Source: Akkermansia sp. (GTDB lineage Bacteria > Verrucomicrobiota > Verrucomicrobiia > Verrucomicrobiales > Akkermansiaceae). From it: a stretch of DNA of 45,496 nt. Positions 32,920 to 40,854 of this stretch are shown here, in pieces; within the stretch, counting starts at the first letter, position 1; each line of letters opens with the position of its first letter. The notes below the pieces were generated by a model. It had not been told where the DNA came from and did no database searches. It saw nothing but the letters and a program-made list of their open reading frames with translations. Location: assembly GCA_017435505.1 (NCBI GenBank), contig JAFSEZ010000038.1, positions 1 through 45,496 on the forward strand, written 5' to 3'. Made by a program: the position numbers and the translations under genes.

Positions 32920-35900
32920 TCACAGCTTGCCGTGGCGGGCTGTACAGCGGGTGATAATCTGTTCACGCAGATAGTGTAAAAACTCAAGGCGGGCGTTGCC
33001 CAGCACGCTATCGTTGCTCAGGCGCAGGTTGCAGGCTGCGGCAGCTGCGAGGGTTTGTTCGGTGGCCGCTGTGTCTCGCACCCAGATGCCATCAGAAGCC
33101 ATGGCCGCAAAGCGGCTCTCGAATTCGGCTCTGTTTTCCACTTGGAAGGGCACGCCCAGTTGCTCCAGACAGCGGGGCATCCACGGCCGCAGCGTAGCGG
33201 TGCTGATTTGCACATTGCACCCGGCTTTGAGCGCTGCCATAAGCGAGATGGATAAATCAATATCCGAGGTGGCTTTGCCAACGCGTATGCAAAGTTTTGC
33301 GGGTTTGTACCGAAGGCTTGTTTCTTGCCCCGGCTGTGGATTGAGGATGCGGGTGATGCCAAACTCATTTTCCCACCAATAGGAGATGGAATCTGCGGCC
33401 GTGGTGAGGCGCATGGCTTCATCGGGGCTGGGTTTGGGCGAGAGAGCATCCCACGGGGCAAAGGGGATGTTGCGTTGCTTGCCGCGGCGTTGGGGACGCC
33501 CCGTTTCTTGCCATTGAGCCAAGGCGGTGATGTAGTTGGAGCAGCCCTGCAGAGCAGCTTCACCGCACAGAGCCGGAGCCCATGCACCACAGGGTTGTAA
33601 GCCGGGGCGGTATTGCACGCAGCAGTTGATGCTGAGGGTTGCGCATTCAATGTAGCGGCTCCAATGAGCAATTTCCGCTTCGTCATGCGAATAGATAGAG
33701 GCGGCTCTGCCGGCAGAAACGTTTTGCTGCGCCTGAATGGCCGCATCTGTGCTTTCTACGCGCACCACCCCCAAGATGGGTAATCCTGCCACGCGGCGGG
33801 CAAATTGTGATGCTGACGATATACCCGTGCACACGCCGGGTGTCCAGATGCGGGAGTCTATCTCCGCAGCCATGGGCTGCGCAAGCCACGTCCAGCCGTT
33901 TTTCTGGCTGCGCAGTGCTTGCAAATCATCTGCGCTGAGCGGGTGGCCGATGGGGCCTAAATCTGCTTTTTCTCGTGTGCCGGCCTGTGCGCTGATACTG
34001 TTGGCGGCATCTTTGAGAGCGTTGATAAAGGCTTGGTTATCGTACACCTCGGCATGGGCAAAAAGTACGTGTGGGCAAAGCACGCTTTGTCCCGAACGGC
34101 GTGTGACTGCATGCAGTACATCGCGGATGGCTTTGTGCCAATCTGCCGTGGGAGCCAGGTAGACGCTGGAAGCACCTGCGCCGGAGGTCAGTACCTTCTG
34201 GGTGGGATTTTCAAGGATGAGCCGCCGTGCCTCTGCTTTGCTACCGCTGAATACAACGCCACCCACGCGGGAACTCGACATGAGCTTCCGCGCGATTTGG
34301 TTGTCCAAACAGGGTACGAATTGCACATCCGGATCGTTGAATCCGGCCTCCTGCAACAGCTCCCATAGTGTATGCCCCAGCAAAGCGGTGCTTTCACCCG
34401 GCTTGTAGATAATGGTGTTGCCCATGACCCACGCCGCAGCAATCCCGGCTACGGCATCTGCCAGAGGGTGAATGTTGCTTGCAGCCACAATGACCACTCC
34501 CAGGGGGGTAGGGTGCGTGCCATCCAGCAGGCCGTCTTGCGCGGCGCTTTCTTCATAGAAGTAGCATGCGCCGATTGCATTGCCCAGTTCGGCTTCTGCG
34601 TCCTCCATGGTGAAACCGGCATCTCTCACCAAGACAGCGCCCAAACGTGTACGGTTTTTCTCTAGCAGACGCGCTAATTTCAGAACTTGTGTGCTGCGTT
34701 CATCTGAGGAGGATTGTATGCGCACGCTGGCGGCAGAGGCATGCTGCAAAATGTTGTTGACGGCGATGAAATCTGCACTTTGGTAGCGGTAATCTTCCTG
34801 TTCCGGTGCTGTGAGAGAGCGGTGAATGCAGGTGAGAGGTGTGCCGGTTTCCACGCCATGTACGAGCAGGGGCAGGGGGCTTTGCTTTCGCTCGGCCTCT
34901 GCCTGTGCGGCAGCGTAGAATTCATCCACGTATGCACGTGTGAGCACGTGGTGCTGCGTGGTGTGGTAAGCGGGAGACTCATGGCGGTTGTCATGCTGCT
35001 CTTCGCGTCCGCTGAGAGCGGCCAGAAATTGCTGTCGCATGCGTCCCCAACCAATGGAATTAGACTCTACCGCGTACCCGGCAGCCAAGAAGCCGTCCGG
35101 GCGTGCCAATTCATTGATGAGGCATTGCAGGTAAGTTTCAAATCCCGTTCCTTCTTCTTCGGAGGTGATGCTGGTGGAAAGGGTGATGGCTGCGCCCTCC
35201 TTGGCAAGCATGCGTCCTATGTGGTTGCCCAAACCGGCGATGAACACAAATGCCGGTAATCCGGTGCGGCCGCTGCGAGCCCAATCCATGAGCGCATAGG
35301 CAATATCGAAGATGTTGTGGGTACCGATGACGGGGCTGATAGCCTTGGGCTTGGCAGTAATGGCGGCGTGCACCAGCTGCTTGTAGCGAGCCTCTGTATC
35401 GCCCTTGGTCTCACTTAAATCCATGCCCTTGCCGTATGTATAAGCACGCATTTGTTCCTCTGCCAAGTGAGAGCCCTTGACCAGCAGCACCTGCAGGGGC
35501 GATGCGCCCTTGGCCGCGCGGGCTTGTGCCCAATCTGTCAGGTTGCGGAGTAGGGCGGCACTTTCTTTGAGGTAGCCGGGCAGCTCCAGCATGATGTCTG
35601 CGTGGTGAAATTCTGTGCCTGCCAGCGCCATCTTGAACCCTTCCACTACAATGGGAAGCAGCTCGGAGGTGCCGCTCTCCACGATCAACTTGCGCTTGCC
35701 CGTGGGCTTGCAGGCTGTGCGCAGTAGTTGCCGCAGCGCTTCTGCAAAGCTTTTGGCCGAGGCTTCCGGCGAATAGGGCGACATGGCCGGGCAGAGACGC
35801 CACGGCTGCACCACCAAGCCCACGTTGTCTTTGTATGCTAAGATGGAGCTGAGGTTCTTCATGTAGCGGTCAGCGCTTTTCTTGCCGACTACACTGGGAG

Positions 35901-36396
35901 AAAGCGGGTTGAGGGCATGTGTGAGCCCATCCTTGGTGCTCTCACGGATGCGCTTGCTGAGCTTGTCTAAATGTGTGGGGAGCGTAAGCTCTGCAAAGGT
36001 GGAGCGGAATACGCGTTGCACCTCGGCCATGGCGGCTCCTTGCATGCTGCGAGAGGCCATGGAAGCAGCCTTGAAACGCAGCTTGCCTACCGTGCTGAAA
36101 AAGGTGGGAACGCCACCGAATTCGGCCATGAGACGGCGCAGGTTGGTGGCTTGGGTTTCCACGGTGGATGCATGAAATACTTGCTCACAAAGGTTTTGTA
36201 GGAATTGGCGGTTTTTTTCATCAGCTGCCAGACGACTCAGTGCACCAAGCAGGGTGCGTTCGTCTGATTTGAGCTGTTTGAGGGAGGCATGCAGGAGATC
36301 CTGCGCCAAATCTGTAGCGCGCTGGGCGAGTGTACGGTCATCCGGTTTTCGTTCTCTTGCCTGCTTGAGCCGTGCGCTGATTTCAGATTCCGCCAT
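32920..36396 (-). CDS. PutA-like protein (proline/P5C dehydrogenase fold), catalytic residues apparently lost
   Basis: 1158 residues. The layout follows PutA: an N-terminal helical region, a proline-dehydrogenase-like barrel (about 200-460; LLVKGSHLAEEQ, IGTHNIFDIAYAL), and an ALDH-like domain (about 560-980; VMGNTIIYKPGES). PutA oxidises proline to glutamate. Here the ALDH general base position holds Ser738 (in LTSGAGASS) and the nucleophile position holds Val772 (in SGQSVLCP). Their spacing of 34 residues equals that of the ALDH Glu268/Cys302 pair, so the alignment is firm and both catalytic residues are missing. The Arg pair of the PRODH site (RRxxEN) also seems replaced (YLQCLINEL). The protein may be a pseudoenzyme or carry out another reaction. 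The DNA shows no frameshift. Confidence 0.85.
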   Translation of the reverse strand: MAESEISARLKQARERKPDDRTLAQRATDLAQDLLHASLKQLKSDERTLLGALSRLAADEKNRQFLQNLCEQVFHASTVETQATNLRRLMAEFGGVPTFFSTVGKLRFKAASMASRSMQGAAMAEVQRVFRSTFAELTLPTHLDKLSKRIRESTKDGLTHALNPLSPSVVGKKSADRYMKNLSSILAYKDNVGLVVQPWRLCPAMSPYSPEASAKSFAEALRQLLRTACKPTGKRKLIVESGTSELLPIVVEGFKMALAGTEFHHADIMLELPGYLKESAALLRNLTDWAQARAAKGASPLQVLLVKGSHLAEEQMRAYTYGKGMDLSETKGDTEARYKQLVHAAITAKPKAISPVIGTHNIFDIAYALMDWARSGRTGLPAFVFIAGLGNHIGRMLAKEGAAITLSTSITSEEEGTGFETYLQCLINELARPDGFLAAGYAVESNSIGWGRMRQQFLAALSGREEQHDNRHESPAYHTTQHHVLTRAYVDEFYAAAQAEAERKQSPLPLLVHGVETGTPLTCIHRSLTAPEQEDYRYQSADFIAVNNILQHASAASVRIQSSSDERSTQVLKLARLLEKNRTRLGAVLVRDAGFTMEDAEAELGNAIGACYFYEESAAQDGLLDGTHPTPLGVVIVAASNIHPLADAVAGIAAAWVMGNTIIYKPGESTALLGHTLWELLQEAGFNDPDVQFVPCLDNQIARKLMSSSRVGGVVFSGSKAEARRLILENPTQKVLTSGAGASSVYLAPTADWHKAIRDVLHAVTRRSGQSVLCPHVLFAHAEVYDNQAFINALKDAANSISAQAGTREKADLGPIGHPLSADDLQALRSQKNGWTWLAQPMAAEIDSRIWTPGVCTGISSASQFARRVAGLPILGVVRVESTDAAIQAQQNVSAGRAASIYSHDEAEIAHWSRYIECATLSINCCVQYRPGLQPCGAWAPALCGEAALQGCSNYITALAQWQETGRPQRRGKQRNIPFAPWDALSPKPSPDEAMRLTTAADSISYWWENEFGITRILNPQPGQETSLRYKPAKLCIRVGKATSDIDLSISLMAALKAGCNVQISTATLRPWMPRCLEQLGVPFQVENRAEFESRFAAMASDGIWVRDTAATEQTLAAAAACNLRLSNDSVLGNARLEFLHYLREQIITRCTARHGKL

Positions 36397-36407
36397 AACG
36401 TGCGGGT

Positions 36408-36436
36408 ATTCTATCTTGATATCGGGGTGCTTGCAA
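36408..36436 (-). promoter_or_regulatory. Promoter of the PutA-like gene
   Basis: TTGCAA (36436-36431), 17-base spacer, TAGAAT (36413-36408), 11 bases before the ATG at 36396, so the 5' leader would be only a few bases. It fills the 42-base gap after the EpsI-like gene. Confidence 0.6.
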
Positions 36437-36438
36437 GT

Positions 36439-37176
36439 TCAAAATACGCCTTCTCTTGCCTTGCTTTCGTTTTTCATGGCATCCCAATCTATGAGGCCGG
36501 GGGTGAGCTCGGAAATGAGGCGGCGCAGCTGGGTGTCTGCCAGATCTTCGGGGATGCCGGTTTCGCCACCCCAATAGGTGCCGATTTGGTAGTATGCCCA
36601 GCGCTGCACATAGCCATGCAGCACGCGGTCGCTCATATCGCGCAGGGTTCGCCCCATGTGGGTGCTGAGAATGGAATCGAACCCCACAAAGACATAGTAA
36701 TTAATGTGTTGTAATGTCGGTTTGCCGGGGCCTTGCCCCGGTGTGCGGGAGGCAAGCCGTGTGAAGGTGAGGCGGCGACCATCACTCAGTGTAATATCTG
36801 TTTGCCGCCCATGCAAATCCACATGCCCTTGGGAGGGGAGACAGCGCTCCGGGCGGTGAATGGAGGCATTCATATCATTGCCGGAATAGACAATAGATGC
36901 CACGATTTCCGGGCCGCGCGGTGCATCCAAACTCTCGCGCAGCTTGGTATAGGCTGCCTTGCTGAATCGGGTGTCGGCAGCCAGCGAGTTGCGCTCCAGT
37001 TCGGATTCCTGTAATTTAACCCCGCGCCAGCCGGGAAGGGTATAGCCCAAGGGCATGTCCGGGGAGATGGAAGCCTCCATCAGCTTATCGTGTTTGGGGA
37101 GCAGGAAAACGAGGCTGAGGATACATGCCAGAAAGATGGGTGGCAACACGGCTCGGATGGTGGCGGCATGTTTCAT
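36439..37176 (-). CDS. Exosortase-associated EpsI-type protein (DUF3485)
   Basis: 245 residues. One N-terminal membrane helix (about 10-26), then a periplasmic domain with the DUF3485 hallmarks: WRGVKLQESELE, then YSGNDMNASIHRPERCLPSQ, where the H-xPE-xCLP core is the family signature, then HINYYVFVGF and a C-terminal helix ending in an acidic-basic tail. EpsI-type proteins accompany exosortases, often fused to them, and help process or export surface proteins or exopolysaccharide; the exact role is not settled. The ATG overlaps the exosortase stop (ATGA) and has GGAGG seven bases upstream, a clear Shine-Dalgarno site. Confidence 0.88.
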   Translation of the reverse strand: MKHAATIRAVLPPIFLACILSLVFLLPKHDKLMEASISPDMPLGYTLPGWRGVKLQESELERNSLAADTRFSKAAYTKLRESLDAPRGPEIVASIVYSGNDMNASIHRPERCLPSQGHVDLHGRQTDITLSDGRRLTFTRLASRTPGQGPGKPTLQHINYYVFVGFDSILSTHMGRTLRDMSDRVLHGYVQRWAYYQIGTYWGGETGIPEDLADTQLRRLISELTPGLIDWDAMKNESKAREGVF

Positions 37177-38153
37177 GCTTGTTCCTCCTTTCCGGTGGGC
37201 GTATCTTTGCCGTGCCTACGTACAACGACTCGGCGCTTTTTAAGAAAGGGTAATTCGCCGGCCAACGCGCCATGCAGCAGCATTAAGCCCACCAAACTGG
37301 CCGGGAAAAAGAACAACAACCCAGACCAATCATGCCACGTTTTGCCGGCAAAGGCGGGGTTAATGTACTCTGCACACACAAAGATGCTGGCTACACGAAA
37401 TGCATTGGCGATGATGGAAAGCGGAATGGCACTCAACCCCAGCACCAGGCGCTTCCACAGACGGAGATTATCTGCCAGGTATGCCCAGGCTACAGATATC
37501 ATCAGCAGCGCCATGAGCGAGCGAATGCCTGAGCAACCACCGGCCACGCTGTAGGCATCCCAGTTGCCTGTGGCAGAGGAAATGTTGGTACCGTCCATGA
37601 TGGTCTCCACTCCCAGTAATCCTGCTCCCCAATGAGCCCCTTGCGTGGCCAGCAACTGCATGCCCACTGTGGCTTGCTGAAAACCGGGCAGCGGGATGCT
37701 CAGCCATAAAAAGAAAAACGGAAAAGCACTTGCCAGCGCGACGCGCCCGCCCCAATAGCACCATACCAACCCGGTCAGCACAAAGGGCAGAGCGCCTATC
37801 GCGATGCGCCCTTGCTGGGTGCGTACTGCCAACACGCACAATAGAGCACCCAGTGCCACAGCCCAAAGCCCATGCAGACTCCCCTCCGCTTTACAGAGGG
37901 TGTTTTTGGCTTTCAATATGGCGTGGCGCAGCATGTAAAGGCTCAGCAGGGGAATCATCCACCCGTGCTCATAGTCGTTTTCGGCGTTCCACGCACTTTC
38001 CAGCCAGTAAGCTGCACTTTGGCTGTTGCCCATATAGGCGGGGTAAAAACCATAAAACAACACGATAATCAGCATGAAAACGCCAATGCTTATCCAACTG
38101 ATTGATGGTAAGTTGAATAAGTTAGCATCCTGCTTTATTTCTGTGCCGCGCAT
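37173..38153 (-). CDS. Exosortase
   Basis: 326 residues from the ATG at 38153. About eight membrane helices. The three catalytic positions are present: Cys in GGCSGIRSL, Arg in NAFRVASIF, and His in HDWSGLL. Exosortases are membrane transpeptidase-like enzymes that cut C-terminal PEP-CTERM-type sorting signals on secreted proteins and transfer them to a surface anchor. No protein in the window ends with such a signal, so its targets lie elsewhere. It is co-transcribed with the EpsI-type gene by overlap. A longer frame (start 38234) lacks support because the promoter lies within it. Confidence 0.93.
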   Translation of the reverse strand: MRGTEIKQDANLFNLPSISWISIGVFMLIIVLFYGFYPAYMGNSQSAAYWLESAWNAENDYEHGWMIPLLSLYMLRHAILKAKNTLCKAEGSLHGLWAVALGALLCVLAVRTQQGRIAIGALPFVLTGLVWCYWGGRVALASAFPFFFLWLSIPLPGFQQATVGMQLLATQGAHWGAGLLGVETIMDGTNISSATGNWDAYSVAGGCSGIRSLMALLMISVAWAYLADNLRLWKRLVLGLSAIPLSIIANAFRVASIFVCAEYINPAFAGKTWHDWSGLLFFFPASLVGLMLLHGALAGELPFLKKRRVVVRRHGKDTPTGKEEQA

Positions 38154-38179
38154 GCGAAAAAATGAAAAAAAATGTGCTT

Positions 38180-38209
38180 TTAGTATTGCTTTTTTTCCGA
38201 AAATGTCAA
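38180..38209 (-). promoter_or_regulatory. Promoter of the exosortase-EpsI pair
   Basis: Consensus TTGACA (38209-38204), 18-base spacer, TACTAA (38185-38180), 26 bases before the ATG. The divergent prs gene starts 33 bases beyond the -35, so its own promoter must overlap this region. Confidence 0.6.
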
Positions 38210-38242
38210 GAATAGTCGTGCACACAATACACACATCATTCC

Positions 38243-39172
38243 ATGAAAATTATCAGCGGTACAGCGCATCCTCAGTTAGCCAAAGACATTGCCGACGTGA
38301 TGGGGCTTCCCCTCTGCGATGCTACAGTCAATACTTTCCCCGATGGCGAAAGCTTCGTGCAAATCAATGAATCCATCCGCGGTACAGATGTGTTCATTGT
38401 GCAGCCCACATGTCCGCCTACCAACCACAACCTTATGGAGCTGCTGGTGATGGTGGATGCCGTGCGCCGCGCCAGTGCAAGCCGCATCACGGCTGTCATG
38501 CCTTTCTATGGCTATGCTCGCCAAGATCGTAAGGACAAGCCCAGAGTGCCCATTACCTCTAAGTTGGTGGCCAATCTGCTCACCGCTGCCGGGGTGAACC
38601 GCGTGCTCACTATGGATTTGCACGCCGCCCAGATTCAGGGCTTCTTCGAAATACCTGTCGACCACCTTTACTCCCTCCCCGTGCTCATCAAGCACCTCAA
38701 GGAGCACTACGTGCATGACATCAAGAACCTTGTCGTTGTCTCCCCCGATATCGGTGGCGTGAAGAATGCCAAGAACTACGCCAATATCCTCGGCACCGAG
38801 CTCGCCATTGTGGCCAAGCAGCGTATTTCTGCCACAGAGGTGGATGCCCACGCCGTCATCGGCAACGTGGCCGGTAAGGATGTGCTGCTGGTGGATGATA
38901 TGACGGAATCCGGCGGTACCCTCTGCGCTGCTGCTGCTATCCTGCGCGAACACGGTGCTGCACGCATTTTTGCGGCCGTCTCCCACGCTGTGCTCAACGA
39001 AAAAGCCATTGCCCGCTTGGCCAATAGCCCCATTGAGCACTTGCTCACCTCCGACTCCGTGCCCATGGCATACGGCGAACGCGTAGATACCGTCAGCATT
39101 GCCCCGCTGCTTGCCCAGGCCATCTACAACATTCACAATAACGACTCCGTCACCCACCTGTTCGAGGTGTAA
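38243..39172 (+). CDS. prs: Ribose-phosphate pyrophosphokinase
   Basis: 309 residues. Makes PRPP from ribose 5-phosphate and ATP, the precursor for nucleotides, His, Trp and NAD. Family marks in order: NTFPDGESFVQI, MPFYGYARQDRKDKPRVPIT, TMDLHAAQIQGFF, VSPDIGGVKNAKNYA and the PRPP-binding loop LLVDDMTESGGTL. The loop carries TES where IDT is commoner, a normal variation. Length is standard. It stands alone, divergent from the exosortase pair, and ends ahead of a strong bidirectional terminator. Cytoplasmic. Confidence 0.96.
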   Translation: MKIISGTAHPQLAKDIADVMGLPLCDATVNTFPDGESFVQINESIRGTDVFIVQPTCPPTNHNLMELLVMVDAVRRASASRITAVMPFYGYARQDRKDKPRVPITSKLVANLLTAAGVNRVLTMDLHAAQIQGFFEIPVDHLYSLPVLIKHLKEHYVHDIKNLVVVSPDIGGVKNAKNYANILGTELAIVAKQRISATEVDAHAVIGNVAGKDVLLVDDMTESGGTLCAAAAILREHGAARIFAAVSHAVLNEKAIARLANSPIEHLLTSDSVPMAYGERVDTVSIAPLLAQAIYNIHNNDSVTHLFEV

Positions 39173-39288
39173 AACTCTGCTCGTTAGATTCTCTTACAGT
39201 AAAAGCCGCAGTTCTGTCTCAGAGCTGCGGCCTTTTCGTGTTCTCGCGGCGGCTTCCTTTGCCCCGACCCTCACACGTACCCCAAACA

Positions 39289-39316
39289 AAAAGCCCGGTC
39301 TTTCGACCGGGCTTTT
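39289..39316. terminator. Bidirectional intrinsic terminator between prs and tRNA-Glu
   Basis: AAAAGCCCGGTC-TTTC-GACCGGGCTTTT is a perfect 12-bp stem with A/T arms on both sides, serving prs on the plus strand and tRNA-Glu on the minus strand. Confidence 0.92.
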
Positions 39317-39322
39317 CGGGAG

Positions 39323-39394
39323 CATCCCCACGCGGATTCGAACCGCGGTTCTATGACTGAGAATCATATGTCCTAACCCCTAGACGATGGGGAC
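39323..39394 (-). tRNA. tRNA-Glu, anticodon CTC
   Basis: A 72-base tRNA. Acceptor GTCCCCA pairs with TGGGGAT (G1-U72 wobble), discriminator G73. Anticodon stem TATGA/TCATA with loop TTCTCAG gives CTC, reading GAG. The T arm is CGCGG-TTCGAAT-CCGCG. CCA is not encoded. The closing G-U in the acceptor is unusual for tRNA-Glu. Codon GAA must be read by another tRNA (UUC) elsewhere in the genome. Confidence 0.95.
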
Positions 39395-39425
39395 ATGAAT
39401 ACTCGCGCTGCCTTGCAGCACGCAC

Positions 39426-39453
39426 AGAATAGCAGAATATCCCCCACAGTCAA
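39426..39453 (-). promoter_or_regulatory. Promoter of tRNA-Glu
   Basis: TTGACT (39453-39448), 16-base spacer, TATTCT (39431-39426), 31 bases before the mature tRNA. Confidence 0.6.
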
Positions 39454-39539
39454 GCCAAATTCTAAAAATATCTGCTTTTTTTCTTTAACTTTTCTTGACT
39501 TTTTTATTTGCATACGAAATTTGAGCTTGTGGAAAGGCA

Positions 39540-40565
39540 ATGCAAAAAGTAAACTGGATGCGTATGAAGACCCGCACCCTCACCGCTCTTGCCATCACCA
39601 TTCCGGTACTTGCCAGCGAAATGCCACCTGTCATACCGGTAGGCCCCGTAGCTTATGACGACGTGAGCTATCAGCCTGCCTCTGCAACTATGCCCGGCGA
39701 ACTGGCAACGACCGAGTATATTGCAACAGAGGGAGATACCCCTGCGTATGATCCTGCAACCGCACCTGCAGCCCCCACATCTTCCGCTTCTCCCAATACC
39801 ATCATCAATCTCAATATCTATTCTTCCAACTACCAAGTGCGCGGCATGGGAGTTACCAATCACCTGAGCGACCACGGCTTCTCCTCCGTGTCTGCTTCCC
39901 ATACCTTTGCCAACCGCAACCTTTTCAACCGCGGCATACATCATCGCATTGGCGGTACTTTGGGCTTTATCTATGATGGCGCCTCCCCGCTGGGCGAAAC
40001 CCCGATTTTCCAAGTGGATTACGCCATTGGTAAAGAGATTTTCCCCAACCTCAACCTTGACTTTGGCTACTCATTCAAGCGTGGCGGTCTGGAAGGCGCT
40101 GCTGCACGCTTCTACAATGGTGGTGCTCACCGAGTCGCGCAGGATTTCAACCTGACGCTTGATTTCAACGACTACCAGAAAGGCTTCTTCGGCCATGCCA
40201 CGTGGGGTCTCGGTTTCCAAGGCCTCACAGGCAGCTACTTTGATATTGAAGCCGGATATCGCTTCACCAATATCTTTTTGCTCAATAACTTTGCGGCAGA
40301 CCTTGAACTTTCTGCCGGCATAGCGCCCTCCTTGGGCTACTGGGGAGGCGGCGTAGAGGGGATAGATGCTTACCGCATTAAGGCTGCTCTCGTGCCCTAC
40401 GCTCTCAGCGGTGCATTCGGACGCGATTCCCGCCTCTACATCAAGCCTTGGGTACAGTGGTCCTTCTCCGGTACCAATGCGCGCAAGATTGACCATATCG
40501 CCGGGGATGGTCCTATTGATCACTCCCAGTTCACCTTCGGTGTAGACATGGGCTGGAAGTTCTGA
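39540..40565 (+). CDS. Outer-membrane beta-barrel protein
   Basis: 341 residues. A signal peptide (MKTRTLTALAITIPVLA, beginning at the third Met, position 39564) is followed by a Pro/Ala/Thr-rich linker (about 30-85) and then a chain of alternating amphipathic strands with aromatic girdles (GTLGFIYDGA, NLDFGYSFKRGG, GHATWGLGFQGLTGSYFDIE, and so on). It ends in GVDMGWKF: a final strand with a C-terminal Phe, as recognised by the BAM machinery. Roughly ten to twelve strands fit the length. I do not recognise a transport role. The start may be 39540, 39558 or 39564. A TTGACT at 39495 may be its -35 but the -10 is unclear. Confidence 0.8.
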   Translation: MQKVNWMRMKTRTLTALAITIPVLASEMPPVIPVGPVAYDDVSYQPASATMPGELATTEYIATEGDTPAYDPATAPAAPTSSASPNTIINLNIYSSNYQVRGMGVTNHLSDHGFSSVSASHTFANRNLFNRGIHHRIGGTLGFIYDGASPLGETPIFQVDYAIGKEIFPNLNLDFGYSFKRGGLEGAAARFYNGGAHRVAQDFNLTLDFNDYQKGFFGHATWGLGFQGLTGSYFDIEAGYRFTNIFLLNNFAADLELSAGIAPSLGYWGGGVEGIDAYRIKAALVPYALSGAFGRDSRLYIKPWVQWSFSGTNARKIDHIAGDGPIDHSQFTFGVDMGWKF

Positions 40566-40592
40566 TCCCGCTGCTATCACCCCTGTTTTCCC

Positions 40593-40632
40593 GCACCACC
40601 TCGCCTCTGTGGCTTCAGGTGGTGCTTTTTTT
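40593..40632 (+). terminator. Intrinsic terminator of the barrel gene
   Basis: GCACCACCT pairs with AGGTGGTGC (9 bp) around a 15-base loop, followed by seven T. It lies 27 bases after the stop. Confidence 0.9.
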
Positions 40633-40685
40633 GCCCAAATTCACCACAAATGACAACTTGCTGCCATGCTGACTCAAATTTACTC

Positions 40686-40714
40686 TTGCATTCCGCCGTG
40701 TTCTCGTGTAAAAT
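40686..40714 (+). promoter_or_regulatory. Promoter of tRNA-Thr
   Basis: TTGCAT (40686-40691), 17-base spacer, TAAAAT (40709-40714), 11 bases before the mature tRNA. Confidence 0.7.
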
Positions 40715-40725
40715 GCCCCCGCTTC

Positions 40726-40797
40726 GCCGGATTAGCTCAGTGGTAGAGCACCCGATTTGTAATCGGACGGTCGTCAGTTCGACCCTGACATCCGGCT
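40726..40797 (+). tRNA. tRNA-Thr, anticodon TGT
   Basis: A 72-base tRNA. Acceptor GCCGGAT pairs with ATCCGGC, discriminator T73. Anticodon loop TTTGTAA gives TGT, reading ACA and, by wobble, other ACN codons; the first pair of the anticodon stem is a C-A mismatch. T arm GTCAG-TTCGACC-CTGAC. CCA is not encoded. A strong promoter and terminator flank it. Confidence 0.95.
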
Positions 40798-40806
40798 CTT
40801 GCAACG

Positions 40807-40854
40807 AAAGCCGCTTAAAGTCAATTTATTGGAACTTTAAGCGGCTTTTTCTTT
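40807..40854. terminator. Intrinsic terminator after tRNA-Thr
   Basis: AAAGCCGCTTAAAGT pairs with ACTTTAAGCGGCTTT (15-bp stem) around a 12-base loop, followed by TTCTTT. It also abuts the tatC stop on the other strand and could end that transcript too. Confidence 0.9.

Noticed and set aside
32920..36396. PutA-like gene as a pseudogene
   Set aside because: The frame is open over 1158 codons with a good promoter, and only specific catalytic positions differ.
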